Of a stretch of 64,000 nt of DNA, positions 1 through 9,393 are shown piece by piece. This stretch comes from Treponema sp. (GTDB taxonomy: Bacteria; Spirochaetota; Spirochaetia; Treponematales; Breznakiellaceae). Position 1 is the stretch's first letter. Every line of letters begins with the position of its first letter. The position numbers and the translations under genes are program-made. The DNA lies in NCBI GenBank assembly GCA_031257195.1, contig JAIRPD010000131.1:1-64000 (forward strand), read 5' to 3'. Below the pieces are notes generated by a model. That model was not told the origin of the DNA. It searched no databases and was given only the letters and a program-made list of their open reading frames with translations.

Positions 1-288
1 CAGATGAAACTGGCGGAAATGTGCGATACCGTTACGAGTTACATTGGCGAAATCGAGATAGAACGGAAATTCCCCTCAATAGATATGGCGGAAAAAATCG
101 CGGGGGCGCTCGGCGTTCATGCGTATACGATGTTCGCGCCGCGCCGGGAACGAACCGCCGCCGAAATTGAGGACGAAACCGCCGCCGCCCTTGGCTCGCT
201 TTCAGACGAAATAAAAAAAGACATTGCCGAACGGCTCAAGCTAAAGATTTCCGCCGCCGTGGACGGCGTTATGAATGGCGGATTGTGA
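1..288 (+). CDS. XRE-type helix-turn-helix regulator, C-terminal part (cut by window start)
   Basis: The reading frame is open from base 1 and ends at a TGA at 286-288, so the true start lies upstream of the window. The visible part begins in the second half of an XRE/Cro helix-turn-helix: 'VTSYIGEIEIERKFPS' followed by 'AEKIAGALGVHAYTMF' is the usual recognition-helix and post-helix pattern of this family. A charged tail of about 45 residues rich in Glu, Lys and Ala follows and may be helical. The family represses or activates promoters as a dimer; the target here is unknown. The next gene, uvrC, is convergent, with 121 bases between stops. Confidence 0.7.
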   Translation, partial: QMKLAEMCDTVTSYIGEIEIERKFPSIDMAEKIAGALGVHAYTMFAPRRERTAAEIEDETAAALGSLSDEIKKDIAERLKLKISAAVDGVMNGGL

Positions 289-409
289 GTGATGGCGGAC
301 GCCGGGCGCGTCCGCCGGCGGGGGCGGCGTTTACCCTGGGGGAACCGGTTCCCCGCCGCCGGTCCGCGCTTCGGGGCGGCGTCCCCGGCCCGGGGCTGTT
401 CCCGGGGGG

Positions 410-2452
410 TCAGGGGGCGCCGCCGGCCGGGGCCGGGCCGCCATATTCCGGCTCCGCCTCCGCGGCCAGGGCGGCTTCCGCCAGGGCCGCCGCCGCGCCG
501 GGGCGGGTGAATCCGGAGGCCCGGCCCCGGGGAGGCGGGCTTTTCCGTTCCTCCAGGGCCAGCCGGGCCGCCGCCCGGACCGCCGCCGCCGGGGCGGAAC
601 CGCAGCCGCATACCCGGCTGATGTCCCCGGGTTCCGCGGCGGCCACGGCCTCCACGCTTAGGTAGTGCCGCAGCAGGGCCGCCGCCCGCCGGGGGCCGAT
701 CCCCTCCACCGATTCCAGGGCTTCCAGCCTCAGGTCCTTGGAACGGAGGAGCTGGTTCAGGGAGGTGGCGAAGCGGTGGGACTCGTCCCGGACGCTTTGG
801 AGGACCTTGAGGGCCTCGGAACGCCGGGACAGCCGCAGGGGCCCGGCGGCCCAGGGCAGCCAGATCTCCTCCTCCCGTTTGGCCAGGCCCGCGAGGCCGC
901 AGGTTATCCCCAGCTTGTCCAAAACCCCCTTGACGGCGTTCACCTGCCCAATCCCCCCGTCGATGAGGATCAGGTCCGGCGGTTCCCTGTTTTCCCGGAG
1001 GAGCCGGGTATACCGCCGCTCCACCGCCTCCCGCAGGGCCCCAAAATCGTCCACCACCCCCGCCACGGAACGGAGCTTGAAGCGGCGGTAGTTTTTCTTG
1101 TCCGGCGCGCCGTTGGCGAAACTTACCAGGGAGGCCACGGGGTGTTTGCCGTCAAGCTGGGCGATGTCAAAACCCTCGATCCGGGCAGGCCGGTTTTTCA
1201 GGCCCAGGATGGTTTTCAACTCGTCCAGGGCGGGACCGGCCCCCCGTTCTTTAAGCCGCCGCCTCAGGTCCTCCTCGGCGTTTTGCCGGGCCATGGCCAG
1301 GATCGCCCGGTGATGGCTGTCCCCGGCGGGGAGCAGCGCCGGTTCCGCGCCAAACTGTTCCCGGAACCATTTGAGCAGGTTCCCCTTGTCAAAGGCGGGG
1401 TCCCCCTTTTTCGGCGCCTCCCCGCCGGTCTCCGGATCCCCCCCGGCCTCCCGGGGCGCGCCGTGGTTTTGCGCGTAGATATACGCCGGGGGAGGCCGTT
1501 CACCGTTGTAGTATTCGGTGATAAAGGTTCCCAGGGATTCCTCCTCGCCGGCGGCGCTTTTGGTCCGGTACAGTTCCCGGCCCGTGAGCTTCCCCCCCCG
1601 CATGGAAAAGACGGAAAAGGTGGCCAGCATCCCCTCGGCGGCCCAGGCGATGTAGTCCCGTCCCTGGGGATCAAAGTCCACCACGGCGCTGCTTTCCCCC
1701 AGGCCCTCAATGGCCTTGACGGCGTCGCGGAGCTGGGCCGCCCGCTCAAAACGCAGCGCCGCCGCCGCAGCCCTCATCTCCGCGGAAAGCTCCGCGATGA
1801 GTTCCGCGGCGTCCCCGGAAAGGAGCCGCCGCACCCGGTCTACCTGGAGCGCGTAGGCCGCCTCGGTGGTTTTCCCGCAGCAGGGGGCGGAACAGCGGCC
1901 TATGTGGTAGTACATGCAGGGGGCGCCGCCGGATTTTCCCGCGCCGGGTCTCTCCCCAAGGGGGGAGCGGTTTTTCCCGGCGGTTCCCCGCTTCTTAAAG
2001 ACCCGGCATTTTCTCAGGGGAAAGATCCGGCCAATCACCTCCAGCATGTCGTCCATGGCCCCCGCGTTGGGAAAGGGGCCAAAGTAGGAGGAGCCGTCGT
2101 TCACGATGTGCCGGGTGCGGAAGAGCCGGGGGTACGGGCCCGGGGTAAGGCGTATGACCGGATAAGTTTTGCCGTCCTTGAGGTTGATGTTGTACTTGGG
2201 GCTGTGCTGCTTGATCAGGGTGTTTTCCAGCAGCAGGGCCTCGTATTCGTCCTTGACGATGATCGTCTCTATGGACGCGGCGCGGCGGAGGAGGGTCCGG
2301 GTTTTAATGTCTTTTTCACCGGAAAAGTAGGAGGAAAGCCGGGCCCGGAGGGAGCGGGCTTTGCCCACATAGATGATCAGGCCCTCCTCGTTTTTCATAA
2401 TGTACACCCCCGCTTTTTGGGGGGCTTCCCTGGCGATCTGTTTAAGGTTCAT
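410..2452 (-). CDS. uvrC: UvrABC excinuclease subunit C
   Basis: UvrC makes both incisions around a DNA lesion in nucleotide excision repair. The protein (about 680 residues) has an N-terminal GIY-YIG nuclease domain (AGVYIMKN...IIYVGKA, residues 14-35), a cysteine cluster (CMYYHIGRCSAPC), a UVR helix pair near residue 240, the RNase H-like endonuclease domain (IEGFDIAQLDG...LILIDGG) and a C-terminal helix-hairpin-helix (SVEGIGPRRAAALL). The ATG at 2452 is preferred over the one at 2503 because homologues begin close to 'MNLKQIA' and the longer form would run into the divergent gene. A Gly/Pro-rich insert lies between the UVR and RNase H-like parts, and the tail is Ala/Pro-rich. Confidence 0.95.
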   Translation of the reverse strand: MNLKQIAREAPQKAGVYIMKNEEGLIIYVGKARSLRARLSSYFSGEKDIKTRTLLRRAASIETIIVKDEYEALLLENTLIKQHSPKYNINLKDGKTYPVIRLTPGPYPRLFRTRHIVNDGSSYFGPFPNAGAMDDMLEVIGRIFPLRKCRVFKKRGTAGKNRSPLGERPGAGKSGGAPCMYYHIGRCSAPCCGKTTEAAYALQVDRVRRLLSGDAAELIAELSAEMRAAAAALRFERAAQLRDAVKAIEGLGESSAVVDFDPQGRDYIAWAAEGMLATFSVFSMRGGKLTGRELYRTKSAAGEEESLGTFITEYYNGERPPPAYIYAQNHGAPREAGGDPETGGEAPKKGDPAFDKGNLLKWFREQFGAEPALLPAGDSHHRAILAMARQNAEEDLRRRLKERGAGPALDELKTILGLKNRPARIEGFDIAQLDGKHPVASLVSFANGAPDKKNYRRFKLRSVAGVVDDFGALREAVERRYTRLLRENREPPDLILIDGGIGQVNAVKGVLDKLGITCGLAGLAKREEEIWLPWAAGPLRLSRRSEALKVLQSVRDESHRFATSLNQLLRSKDLRLEALESVEGIGPRRAAALLRHYLSVEAVAAAEPGDISRVCGCGSAPAAAVRAAARLALEERKSPPPRGRASGFTRPGAAAALAEAALAAEAEPEYGGPAPAGGAP

Positions 2453-2480
2453 AACCCGCGCTACCGATAGTATAGCATAT

Positions 2481-4307
2481 ATGAAAAAGATACTCATAAT
2501 CATGGCTTTATGGGGTGTTTTCGCGGGTTTTGCCGGTCCCGGCCTGGGGGCGGAGGAAAAGACCCTGATCCTGGGCGCGGCCGCGGGCTGGAAGGCGGTG
2601 GAAAGCCGTACCCAGGTGGAGGAACTGGAGGGCCTGAGGCCCCGGGGGGTCCTGGCCCTGTCTTCCGCCTGGACAGGAACCCTCGCCGAGGGGGCGGAAC
2701 CCCGGGCCGCCGGGGATACCCGGGAAACCCTGGCTCTGTACGCCGCCTACCGGAATTTTCCCGTTCCGGAATCCGCCTTGGACCTGGTTTTGAGTTTTGA
2801 CGAGGGCGGGGCCGCCCTCTTCGCGGACAGCGCCGGTCATTACCGGATCAGCGTGAACGCCGGGGTACAAAGGGTGGGGGATCGCTGGGCCCGGTATGGT
2901 CAGGGGGCGGCGGTTTTCGCGGGGACCCAAAACGATCAGCGGGATCCGCTGGTTATACGGCCCGGCCCGGCGGCCCTGTTTAACCCGGGAAGGAACATCC
3001 GGGACTTTACCCTGGAATTCTGGCTCTACCCCGCCAATATGGAAAACGGCGAGCGGATCCTCTCCTGGTCCGCCATGGACAACCAGCGCATCTTCTGCGA
3101 GGCGGCGAGGAACAAAATCCGCTGGACCTTTCAGGAATTTTTTAGCCCCCCGGAATTTCGCGGGGCGGATCGCCGGTCCGCGGGGATGGGCGCCGCCGGA
3201 CCGGACGCGGCGGGGACCGGCCGTCGGCGGCTCACCGTCTTCCTGGAAAGCCGCTCTTCCCTGGTTCCCCGGACCTGGAGCCACCATATGATCCGCTATA
3301 ACGCCGACACGGGGCTTTTGGAGTACCTGATCAACGGCAGAATTGAAAACATGATCCATACCACCCCGTCCCACGGCGAGGGGGGCGATGTGTACACTCC
3401 CCAGGTGAACCGGGACGGGAGTTTTATTTTGGGGGGCCGCTTTTCCGGGATGATCGACGAATTCAGGGTTTACAACCGCTTTATCAACGCCCCGGGCCGC
3501 GCGGCCCTGGAACCGGTAAGCCGGACCGCCCTGGAACTGCCGGAGCTGGCCAAGTTTCCCCGTTCCGGGGGGCGGATCGAAAGCCGGGTCCTGGATCTGG
3601 GGGAGACGGGGTCGACGGTGTTCAGGCTGGAAGCCTCCGGGGGGCGTTTTAGTTCCCTCCGGGAAGCGGGGACCCGGCGGATGACGGTGAGGAACATATA
3701 CGCGGGGCGGGGGAATTTCCGGTTCCCCGACGATTCGGCGCTGCGGTTTTTTATCCGCGTTGGGGAAGAGCCCTACCGGTTCAGTCAAAGTCCCTGGATC
3801 CCCGTTATTCCCGGCGAGCCGATCCCCGTGGGGTCGCGGGGGCGCTTTGTCCAGGTGGCCGCGGCTTTTTACCCCAGCGGGGACCAGGAAACCAGTCCCT
3901 ATCTGGAGGAACTGCGGATCGTTTATGATCGCAACGAGCCCCCCTATCCCCCTTCGCTGGTGATTGCCCAGGCCCTGGACGGGGCGGTGGAGTTAAGCTG
4001 GCGGGCCAGTCCCGACGAGGATACCCTGGGTTACCTGGTGTACTATGGGACTTCCAGCGGGGTCTACTACGGTCAGGCCAGTTTAACCGGTCAGCTTGGC
4101 GGCGCCCGGGATTCCCCCATCGACGCGGGAAACCGCACCTCCCTGCGGATTGGGGGCTTAAAAAACGGGACCCTTTATTTCTTCGCCGTGGCCGCTTATG
4201 ACAGGGTGGGAACCAGGGCGGAGGAACTTCACCCGGGGGCTTTTTCCCGGGAGATTACCGCCCGGCCGCTCAGGGGCGAGTCAAGGATGGCGAGGGTAGA
4301 TCAATGA
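2481..4307 (+). CDS. Secreted LamG and fibronectin type III domain protein
   Basis: The first 20 or so residues (MKKILIIMALWGVFAGFAG) form a signal peptide, so the protein is exported. A concanavalin A-like/LamG jelly roll covers roughly residues 150-350 (NIRDFTLEFWLYP ... GGRFSGMIDEFRVYNR). A fibronectin type III domain follows near the C-terminus (PPYPPSLVIAQ ... LGYLVYYG ... LYFFAVAAYD). Such domains usually bind glycans or proteins at the cell surface; the ligand cannot be told. The ATG at 2481 was chosen because it starts the signal peptide and clears uvrC, which diverges 28 bases away. The stop overlaps the start of the HDOD gene (ATGA at 4304), so the two are probably translated together. 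Confidence 0.8.
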   Translation: MKKILIIMALWGVFAGFAGPGLGAEEKTLILGAAAGWKAVESRTQVEELEGLRPRGVLALSSAWTGTLAEGAEPRAAGDTRETLALYAAYRNFPVPESALDLVLSFDEGGAALFADSAGHYRISVNAGVQRVGDRWARYGQGAAVFAGTQNDQRDPLVIRPGPAALFNPGRNIRDFTLEFWLYPANMENGERILSWSAMDNQRIFCEAARNKIRWTFQEFFSPPEFRGADRRSAGMGAAGPDAAGTGRRRLTVFLESRSSLVPRTWSHHMIRYNADTGLLEYLINGRIENMIHTTPSHGEGGDVYTPQVNRDGSFILGGRFSGMIDEFRVYNRFINAPGRAALEPVSRTALELPELAKFPRSGGRIESRVLDLGETGSTVFRLEASGGRFSSLREAGTRRMTVRNIYAGRGNFRFPDDSALRFFIRVGEEPYRFSQSPWIPVIPGEPIPVGSRGRFVQVAAAFYPSGDQETSPYLEELRIVYDRNEPPYPPSLVIAQALDGAVELSWRASPDEDTLGYLVYYGTSSGVYYGQASLTGQLGGARDSPIDAGNRTSLRIGGLKNGTLYFFAVAAYDRVGTRAEELHPGAFSREITARPLRGESRMARVDQ

Positions 4308-5173
4308 ATCCGGTGGCGCGGGATCTTCATAGCAGAATTGAGTACTACATAAAAAATATGCCCAGCCTTCCCACCTCGGTGGCGAAGGTGCTGGAGGTAT
4401 GCAATAACCCCCAAACCAGCCCGGCGGATCTGAACCATGTGATCTCCCTGGATCCGGTTTTGGTGGGCCGGGTGCTTAAGCTTATCAACTCCGCCTACTA
4501 CGGCCTGGGCCAGCAGGTTACCAACCTGGTTAAGGCCATTATCATGCTGGGGATCAACACCGTTAAAAACCTGGCCCTCTCTTCCGCCGTGCTGGGGAAT
4601 TTCACTTCCCGTAAAAACGGGTCGGGCCTGGACATGGCCGGTTTTTGGCGGCATTCCCTCTGCGTGGGGGTGGCCGCCAAGGCTATCGCCAAAAAGCGGA
4701 ACATAGACATTAAGCAGCGGGAAGAGTACTTTACCGCCGGGCTGCTTCATGACATAGGCAAGATACCCCTTAACGCCGTAACCGGGGACAACTACCTGCT
4801 TACCGTCCAGGAATCCGACCGGGAACGGGTATCCCTGGTCCGGGTGGAGGACAGGAACCTGGGGCTGGATCACTGCGCCGCGGGGGCGATGATCGCCGCC
4901 GCCTGGAAACTGGAGGGAGCTGTGGGGGACGTGATTGTCTTTCACCATAGTTACCAGGAATACGCGGACTCCTATACGGACGTGCTTTACACGACCCTGC
5001 TGGCGAACCGCTTCGCCTCCCAGCGGGAGATAGGTTTTTCCGGCGACCGGTATCCGGAAAAACCCGGTCCGGAGGTCTGGGAGGCCCTGGGACTCACGCC
5101 GGAGATCTTTGAGGAAATTGAGCCCATGGTGAACAGCGAAATTGAAAAAGCCGAGGTCTTCCTAAAGATATAA
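4304..5173 (+). CDS. HDOD domain signalling protein
   Basis: The 289-residue protein is almost entirely an HDOD domain: 'MPSLPTSVAKVLEVCNN', then 'SLDPVLVGRVLKLINSAYYG', and an HD-like motif 'LLHDIGKIPLN' near residue 147. HDOD proteins are non-GGDEF, non-EAL relatives of HD-GYP phosphodiesterases. They usually act as regulators in motility or stress responses and often lack enzyme activity. Here the helix carrying HDIGK is intact, but the GYP motif is not apparent. The start overlaps the stop of the LamG gene (ATGA), tying it to a cell-surface protein. A terminator-like hairpin follows at once. Confidence 0.85.
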   Translation: MNPVARDLHSRIEYYIKNMPSLPTSVAKVLEVCNNPQTSPADLNHVISLDPVLVGRVLKLINSAYYGLGQQVTNLVKAIIMLGINTVKNLALSSAVLGNFTSRKNGSGLDMAGFWRHSLCVGVAAKAIAKKRNIDIKQREEYFTAGLLHDIGKIPLNAVTGDNYLLTVQESDRERVSLVRVEDRNLGLDHCAAGAMIAAAWKLEGAVGDVIVFHHSYQEYADSYTDVLYTTLLANRFASQREIGFSGDRYPEKPGPEVWEALGLTPEIFEEIEPMVNSEIEKAEVFLKI

Positions 5174-5200
5174 CCCGGCCGCGGAAACAACGGGTTTTTA
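5172..5200 (+). terminator. Rho-independent terminator after the HDOD gene
   Basis: AACCCG at 5172-5177 pairs with CGGGTT at 5191-5196, followed directly by TTTA. It lies between two convergent genes and fits the end of the LamG-HDOD transcript. The short 6-bp stem keeps confidence moderate. Confidence 0.55.
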
Positions 5201-5224
5201 CCGCGCCCGGCGGTCCCGCGTTGA

Positions 5225-5722
5225 TTACCGTTCGTTATTGAGCGACGCGTTCTTAAAATGTTCGGAAAGTTCCTTTAGGTGGCTGCCGATAAAGAGGGCC
5301 CCGTAGCCGGTGAGAAAGATGCCCACGGTAATTCCCAACGGGAGGAGGTAGGAAGAACCCTGCTCCAGGGCCAGGCTGGCGAAATCCTCGCCGGTAAAGA
5401 GGGTTAAAAAAGAAAGGAACACCACCAGCCCCACAATTACCCAGCTCCGGGTGGAAAAGCCCCCGGCTCCCCTCAAATGGGGGATCAGGCCGGATTCCGC
5501 CTCTTCTTCCCCGGCTTCCCGGTAGATCCGGGCCATCAGGGCGTCCTCAAAATCCGGGGAGGAGGGGAAGGAGCCGCTTAGCAGGAAAAGGGCCTCTTCG
5601 TAACGCCCCGCCCGGGCGGCGCAGCGGCCGCAGAACAGCAGGTGCCAGGCCAGGCCAAGCCGTTTCGCGAATGGAAGATCCCCGCCCTCATATACCCTGT
5701 CAATCGCCTCGTTACACTTCAT
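5225..5722 (-). CDS. Zinc-binding anti-sigma factor (ZAS type), membrane protein
   Basis: This 165-residue protein starts MKCNEAIDR and has the H-x3-C-x2-C signature (HLLFCGRC, residues 27-34) typical of zinc anti-sigma domains, which hold an ECF sigma factor inactive. Two hydrophobic stretches follow (WVIVGLVVFLSFLTLF and YLLPLGITVGIFLTG), so it is probably an inner-membrane protein with the zinc domain in the cytoplasm. It lies 20 bases downstream of the ECF sigma gene, the usual partner order. A good AGGAG lies before the ATG. Which signal releases the sigma factor is not visible. Confidence 0.8.
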   Translation of the reverse strand: MKCNEAIDRVYEGGDLPFAKRLGLAWHLLFCGRCAARAGRYEEALFLLSGSFPSSPDFEDALMARIYREAGEEEAESGLIPHLRGAGGFSTRSWVIVGLVVFLSFLTLFTGEDFASLALEQGSSYLLPLGITVGIFLTGYGALFIGSHLKELSEHFKNASLNNER

Positions 5723-5742
5723 TTTTTTCTCCTGTTTTTCGC

Positions 5743-6264
5743 CTATATATTTTCCAGCCTTTCCCTTAAAAGCTTCTTCGCTCTGAACACATGGGACTTT
5801 ACGGTATTTTCCGGAAAGCCCGTAATCTCCTCGATCTCCTTAATGGACCGGTCGTAAAAAAAGTACAGGTCCACGCAGATCCGGTACTTTTCCGGCAGTC
5901 CCATCACCGCCTCCTTAACCGCCCGCTTCGCCTCGGCCCGCAGGATCTGGGATTCGGGGTTTTCCTCCACCGCGGGCTCCTCCGCCAGGCTGTGGTACTC
6001 CCGCCGCCGGTTCAGGTTGTTTACCCCGGCGTTGTAGGCGACTCGGTAGAGCCAGGTGGAAAACCGGGAACGGCCCTTAAAAGCCGGAAGGCTCCGGTAG
6101 CACTTTAAAAACACCTCCTGGGTATAATCCGCGGCGTCCTCCTCATTATGGAAGAAACTTAGGCCCATGGCGTGTACCTTCCGCTGATAGCGCTGTATCA
6201 GCAGCCGGAACAGTTCCTTTTCCCCAGAAACGATCTGGCCCGCCAGCAGGGCTTCATCACTCAT
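5743..6264 (-). CDS. ECF-type RNA polymerase sigma factor
   Basis: The 173-residue length is normal for an ECF (group 4) sigma-70 protein. Region 2 is seen as 'EDAADYTQEVFLKCYRSL' followed by 'RFSTWLYRVAYNAGVN'. Region 4 has 'LPEKYRICVDLYFF' and the helix-turn-helix 'SIKEIEEITGFPENTVKSH'. It directs RNA polymerase to a dedicated regulon. The ATG overlaps the stop of the upstream membrane-protein gene and the zinc anti-sigma gene follows, forming a three-gene operon that is probably autoregulated. Confidence 0.92.
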   Translation of the reverse strand: MSDEALLAGQIVSGEKELFRLLIQRYQRKVHAMGLSFFHNEEDAADYTQEVFLKCYRSLPAFKGRSRFSTWLYRVAYNAGVNNLNRRREYHSLAEEPAVEENPESQILRAEAKRAVKEAVMGLPEKYRICVDLYFFYDRSIKEIEEITGFPENTVKSHVFRAKKLLRERLENI

Positions 6265-6596
6265 GAACCGCGGCTGCCGCGCTGTATAAGGTAATAAGCC
6301 AGGAGCCCAATGCCTACGGACAGGGGAATAATCCCCCCTAGGAGGGCGTAGTTTAGGCCCCCGATGAGGGCGAGCAGCACCGTCAAACTTAAACCCACGG
6401 TCAAAAGGAGAAGCCCCGTAAAAAGGCTGAAGGAACTCAGGTCAAAGCTGAATTTGCGGTACTGGCCCGATTTGATCAGCAGTATCCTGCGCCGGTGGTA
6501 CCAGAGGAGGTAAAAAAAGGCCACCACCGAACTCATTACAATACCCACTATGGGGATAATGGCGACCATGACCTGGGCGGCGGTTGATTGTTCCAT
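6261..6596 (-). CDS. Small membrane protein, first gene of the ECF sigma operon
   Basis: This is a 111-residue protein with three hydrophobic segments: about residues 9-32 (MVAIIPIVGIVMSSVVAFFY), 58-76 (LFTGLLLLTVGLSLTVLL) and 81-103. A basic loop (YHRRRILLIKSGQYRK) follows the first. No family is recognised with certainty. Its stop overlaps the sigma factor start, so translation is coupled, and it may take part in sensing for the sigma/anti-sigma pair. That role is inferred from position only. Confidence 0.65.
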   Translation of the reverse strand: MEQSTAAQVMVAIIPIVGIVMSSVVAFFYLLWYHRRRILLIKSGQYRKFSFDLSSFSLFTGLLLLTVGLSLTVLLALIGGLNYALLGGIIPLSVGIGLLAYYLIQRGSRGS

Positions 6597-6732
6597 ACCC
6601 TCAATACTACTCCAAAAAGCCGGGGGAAAAAAGCCCCTGTTGGACTTTTAGACGCTTTTTCCCCCTAAAAGTTGCGCCAGAGCGGTGTTTTATCTTTACA
6701 AACCGCGGCGGAATAGGGTAAGTTTAGATATT

Positions 6733-9270
6733 ATGAATATATCCACCTATACCGTAAAACCAAAGCTTCCCAACGTTTTAAAACCATTGGAAGAGATAGC
6801 CCGGAACCTTTGGCTTTCCTGGAATTTTGACGCGGTTCAGCTGTATATCAGACTGGACTATGAAAGCTGGCTCCAATCCCAGCAGAGTCCCATACGGACC
6901 CTGGGGATGGTCAGCCAGGAACGGCTTGCCCAGATGGCCCAGGACGATTCCTACCTGGCCGCCCTGGAACAGGTCTACGGGCGGTTCCAAAAGTACAAGA
7001 AGGGCGAAACCTGGTACAAGGGGGCGAGGACGGACGTGGTGGCCTATTTCTCCATGGAATACGGCATGGACGTGTCTCTGCCCATCTATTCCGGGGGCCT
7101 GGGGATCCTGTCCGGGGACCACATGAAAACCGCCTCCGACATGGGCCTGCCCCTGGTCGGCGTGGGGCTCCTCTACCGCCAGGGCTACTTTACCCAGCAG
7201 CTCAACGCCGACGGGTTTCAGCAGGAAAGCTATCCGGAAAACGACTGGTATAACATGCCCGTGGAGCTTAAGTGCGACAAGGACGGGAACGCCATCAAGA
7301 TCTCCGTGGATATGGCGGGCCGCCAGGCCGCGGCTCAGATCTGGGAGGTAAACGTGGGCCGGGGCTCTCTCTACCTGCTGGACACGAACATAGACGAAAA
7401 CGCCCCGGATATCCGTAATGTTACCGCGGCCCTGTACGGCGGGGACAAGGAAACCCGGATCCGCCAGGAGATCCTCCTGGGGATTGGGGGAATCCGGGCC
7501 CTCCGGGCCCTGGGGATCAACCCCGCGGCCTGCCACATGAACGAGGGCCACGCCGCCTTCCTGGCCCTGGAACGGATCCGGGAGATCATGACGGAAAAGG
7601 GCTTTAACTTTTACGAGGCCCTGGAGGCGGTTTGGCCTACCAATATCTTTACCACCCATACCCCGGTTCCCGCGGGGAACGAACGCTTTGACACGGGGCT
7701 TTTGGAACGGTACTTTAAGGGCTGGACCGGCATCCTGGGGATCTCCTGGAAAGATTTTCTTACCCTGGGACGGGAACGGCCCGGCGACGAACACGAACAG
7801 TTCTGCATGACGATCCTGGCCCTTAAAACCGCCGCGTACGCCAACGGCGTGGCGGCCCTTCACGGGGTGGTTTCCCGGGAAATGTGGAAGGGCCTTTGGC
7901 CGGGGCTGCCCCTGGAGGAGGTGCCGATCCACCATGTGACCAACGGCGTCCACCCCCGGACATGGGTATCCAGCCCCATGCAGGATCTGCTGGACCGGTA
8001 CCTGGGTCCCCATTTTGAGGAGGAGCCCACGGACTTGAGCGTATGGAACCGTATGGACCGGATTTCCGACGAGGAACTGTGGCGCACCCACGAACGCCGC
8101 CGGGAACGGCTGGTGGCCTTTGCCCGGGACCGGATCCGGGAACGCCTTAAGCGGACGGGGGCGGTGGAGCGGCGGCTCCAGCAGGCGGAAGACGCCCTTT
8201 CTCCCTATATCCTTACCCTGGCCTTCGCCCGCCGTTTCGCCACCTACAAACGGGGGAACCTCCTCCTGCGGGACCCGGAACGGCTGATCCGGCTCCTCAA
8301 GGACAACGAGCGGCCCATCCAGCTTATCTTCGCCGGTAAGGCTCACCCCATGGACATGCCCGGCAAGGAGCTGATCCGGGAGATCATCCACTTCGCCGAG
8401 AATAACGATGTCCAAAGCCGGATCGTTTTTATCGAAAACTATGACATTTCCGTGGCCCGTTACCTTACCTCCGGGGCCGACGTGTGGCTTAACACCCCCC
8501 GGCGGCCCATGGAAGCTTCCGGCACCAGCGGCATGAAGGCCTCGATGAACGGGGTGTTGAACTGCTCGATCCTGGACGGCTGGTGGGACGAGGCCTACAA
8601 CCCCGAGGTGGGCTGGGCCATAGGGCATGGGGAGCAGTACGAGGATAACCAGCTTCAGGACGACGTGGAAAGTAAGGCCCTCTACGACCTCCTGGAGCGG
8701 GACATTATCCCCCTCTTTTACCAGCGGGGCCGGGACAACCTGCCCCGGGAGTGGATCAAACGGATGAAGACCTGCATGAGGGAAATAGGCCAGTCCATGT
8801 CCAGCCACCGGATGCTCATGGATTACTCCAATATGTTCTACTTCCCCGCCCTGGAAAACTACCACCGGATCGTCAAGGACGATTACGCCGAATCCAAGGC
8901 CCTGGCGGTGTATATGTACAAGCTCAAAACCGCCTGGAACGATCTGCGGATTGTCAAGGTGGAATCCAACGCCAAGCCGGTGATGCAGCGGGGCGATTCC
9001 CTCACGGTTACCGCCCGGATAGAGCTGGCGGGGCTTTCACCGGACGAGGTGCGGGTGGAACTGTATCACGGCTCGGTTTCCAGCCAAAGCCGGAAGATCA
9101 CCCGCGCCAGCCGGACCGAGATGAAGGCCGCGCGCCAGGACGGGGCCTGGGTATACCAGGTAAAGATCGAGTGCGCCGAGACGGGCCAGCAGGGCCACAC
9201 GGTACGGATCCTGCCCAAGCACGACGCCCTGGTCCACCCCTACCGGACCGGCCTGATTAAATGGGCCTAG
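6733..9270 (+). CDS. glgP: Alpha-glucan (glycogen/maltodextrin) phosphorylase
   Basis: The enzyme releases glucose 1-phosphate from alpha-1,4-glucans with inorganic phosphate, using pyridoxal phosphate. The 845-residue protein starts with the N-terminal region typical of the shorter bacterial/archaeal glucan phosphorylase branch (NLWLSWNFDAVQLY), then 'YFSMEYGMD' and 'IYSGGLGILSGDH'. The PLP site is in 'EASGTSGMKASMNG', with Lys as the Schiff-base residue. A small beta-rich domain ends the protein. The ATG at 6733 matches the family start; an earlier in-frame ATG at 6685 adds 16 unrelated residues. It lies just upstream of ppdK, and both serve low-cost carbon and energy metabolism. Confidence 0.93.
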   Translation: MNISTYTVKPKLPNVLKPLEEIARNLWLSWNFDAVQLYIRLDYESWLQSQQSPIRTLGMVSQERLAQMAQDDSYLAALEQVYGRFQKYKKGETWYKGARTDVVAYFSMEYGMDVSLPIYSGGLGILSGDHMKTASDMGLPLVGVGLLYRQGYFTQQLNADGFQQESYPENDWYNMPVELKCDKDGNAIKISVDMAGRQAAAQIWEVNVGRGSLYLLDTNIDENAPDIRNVTAALYGGDKETRIRQEILLGIGGIRALRALGINPAACHMNEGHAAFLALERIREIMTEKGFNFYEALEAVWPTNIFTTHTPVPAGNERFDTGLLERYFKGWTGILGISWKDFLTLGRERPGDEHEQFCMTILALKTAAYANGVAALHGVVSREMWKGLWPGLPLEEVPIHHVTNGVHPRTWVSSPMQDLLDRYLGPHFEEEPTDLSVWNRMDRISDEELWRTHERRRERLVAFARDRIRERLKRTGAVERRLQQAEDALSPYILTLAFARRFATYKRGNLLLRDPERLIRLLKDNERPIQLIFAGKAHPMDMPGKELIREIIHFAENNDVQSRIVFIENYDISVARYLTSGADVWLNTPRRPMEASGTSGMKASMNGVLNCSILDGWWDEAYNPEVGWAIGHGEQYEDNQLQDDVESKALYDLLERDIIPLFYQRGRDNLPREWIKRMKTCMREIGQSMSSHRMLMDYSNMFYFPALENYHRIVKDDYAESKALAVYMYKLKTAWNDLRIVKVESNAKPVMQRGDSLTVTARIELAGLSPDEVRVELYHGSVSSQSRKITRASRTEMKAARQDGAWVYQVKIECAETGQQGHTVRILPKHDALVHPYRTGLIKWA

Positions 9271-9305
9271 CGCGGTAACGGGGCGTTCTGTTGGGGCATG
9301 TCCCG

Positions 9306-9345
9306 CCCCCAGACCCCCGTCCATCCGGGGGCCTGGGGGGATCCC
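9306..9345 (+). terminator. GC-rich hairpin after glgP
   Basis: CCCCCAGACCCCCG and the facing CGGGGGCCTGGGGG form a stem with one mismatch around a short loop. There is no T run after it, so it is only a possible terminator or a 3'-end stabiliser. Confidence 0.35.
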
Positions 9346-9393
9346 CCGCGCGCGGCCCAGGGGTTCTTTTTCACGCTAGTTTATCGCTGTACT

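Noticed and set aside
665-2470. 601-codon plus-strand frame opposite uvrC
   Set aside because: Antisense shadow of uvrC; Gly/Pro/Arg-rich composition with no domain, while the uvrC frame has all family motifs.
6778-8865. 695-codon minus-strand frame opposite glgP
   Set aside because: Antisense shadow of the phosphorylase gene in high-GC DNA; no recognisable domains.
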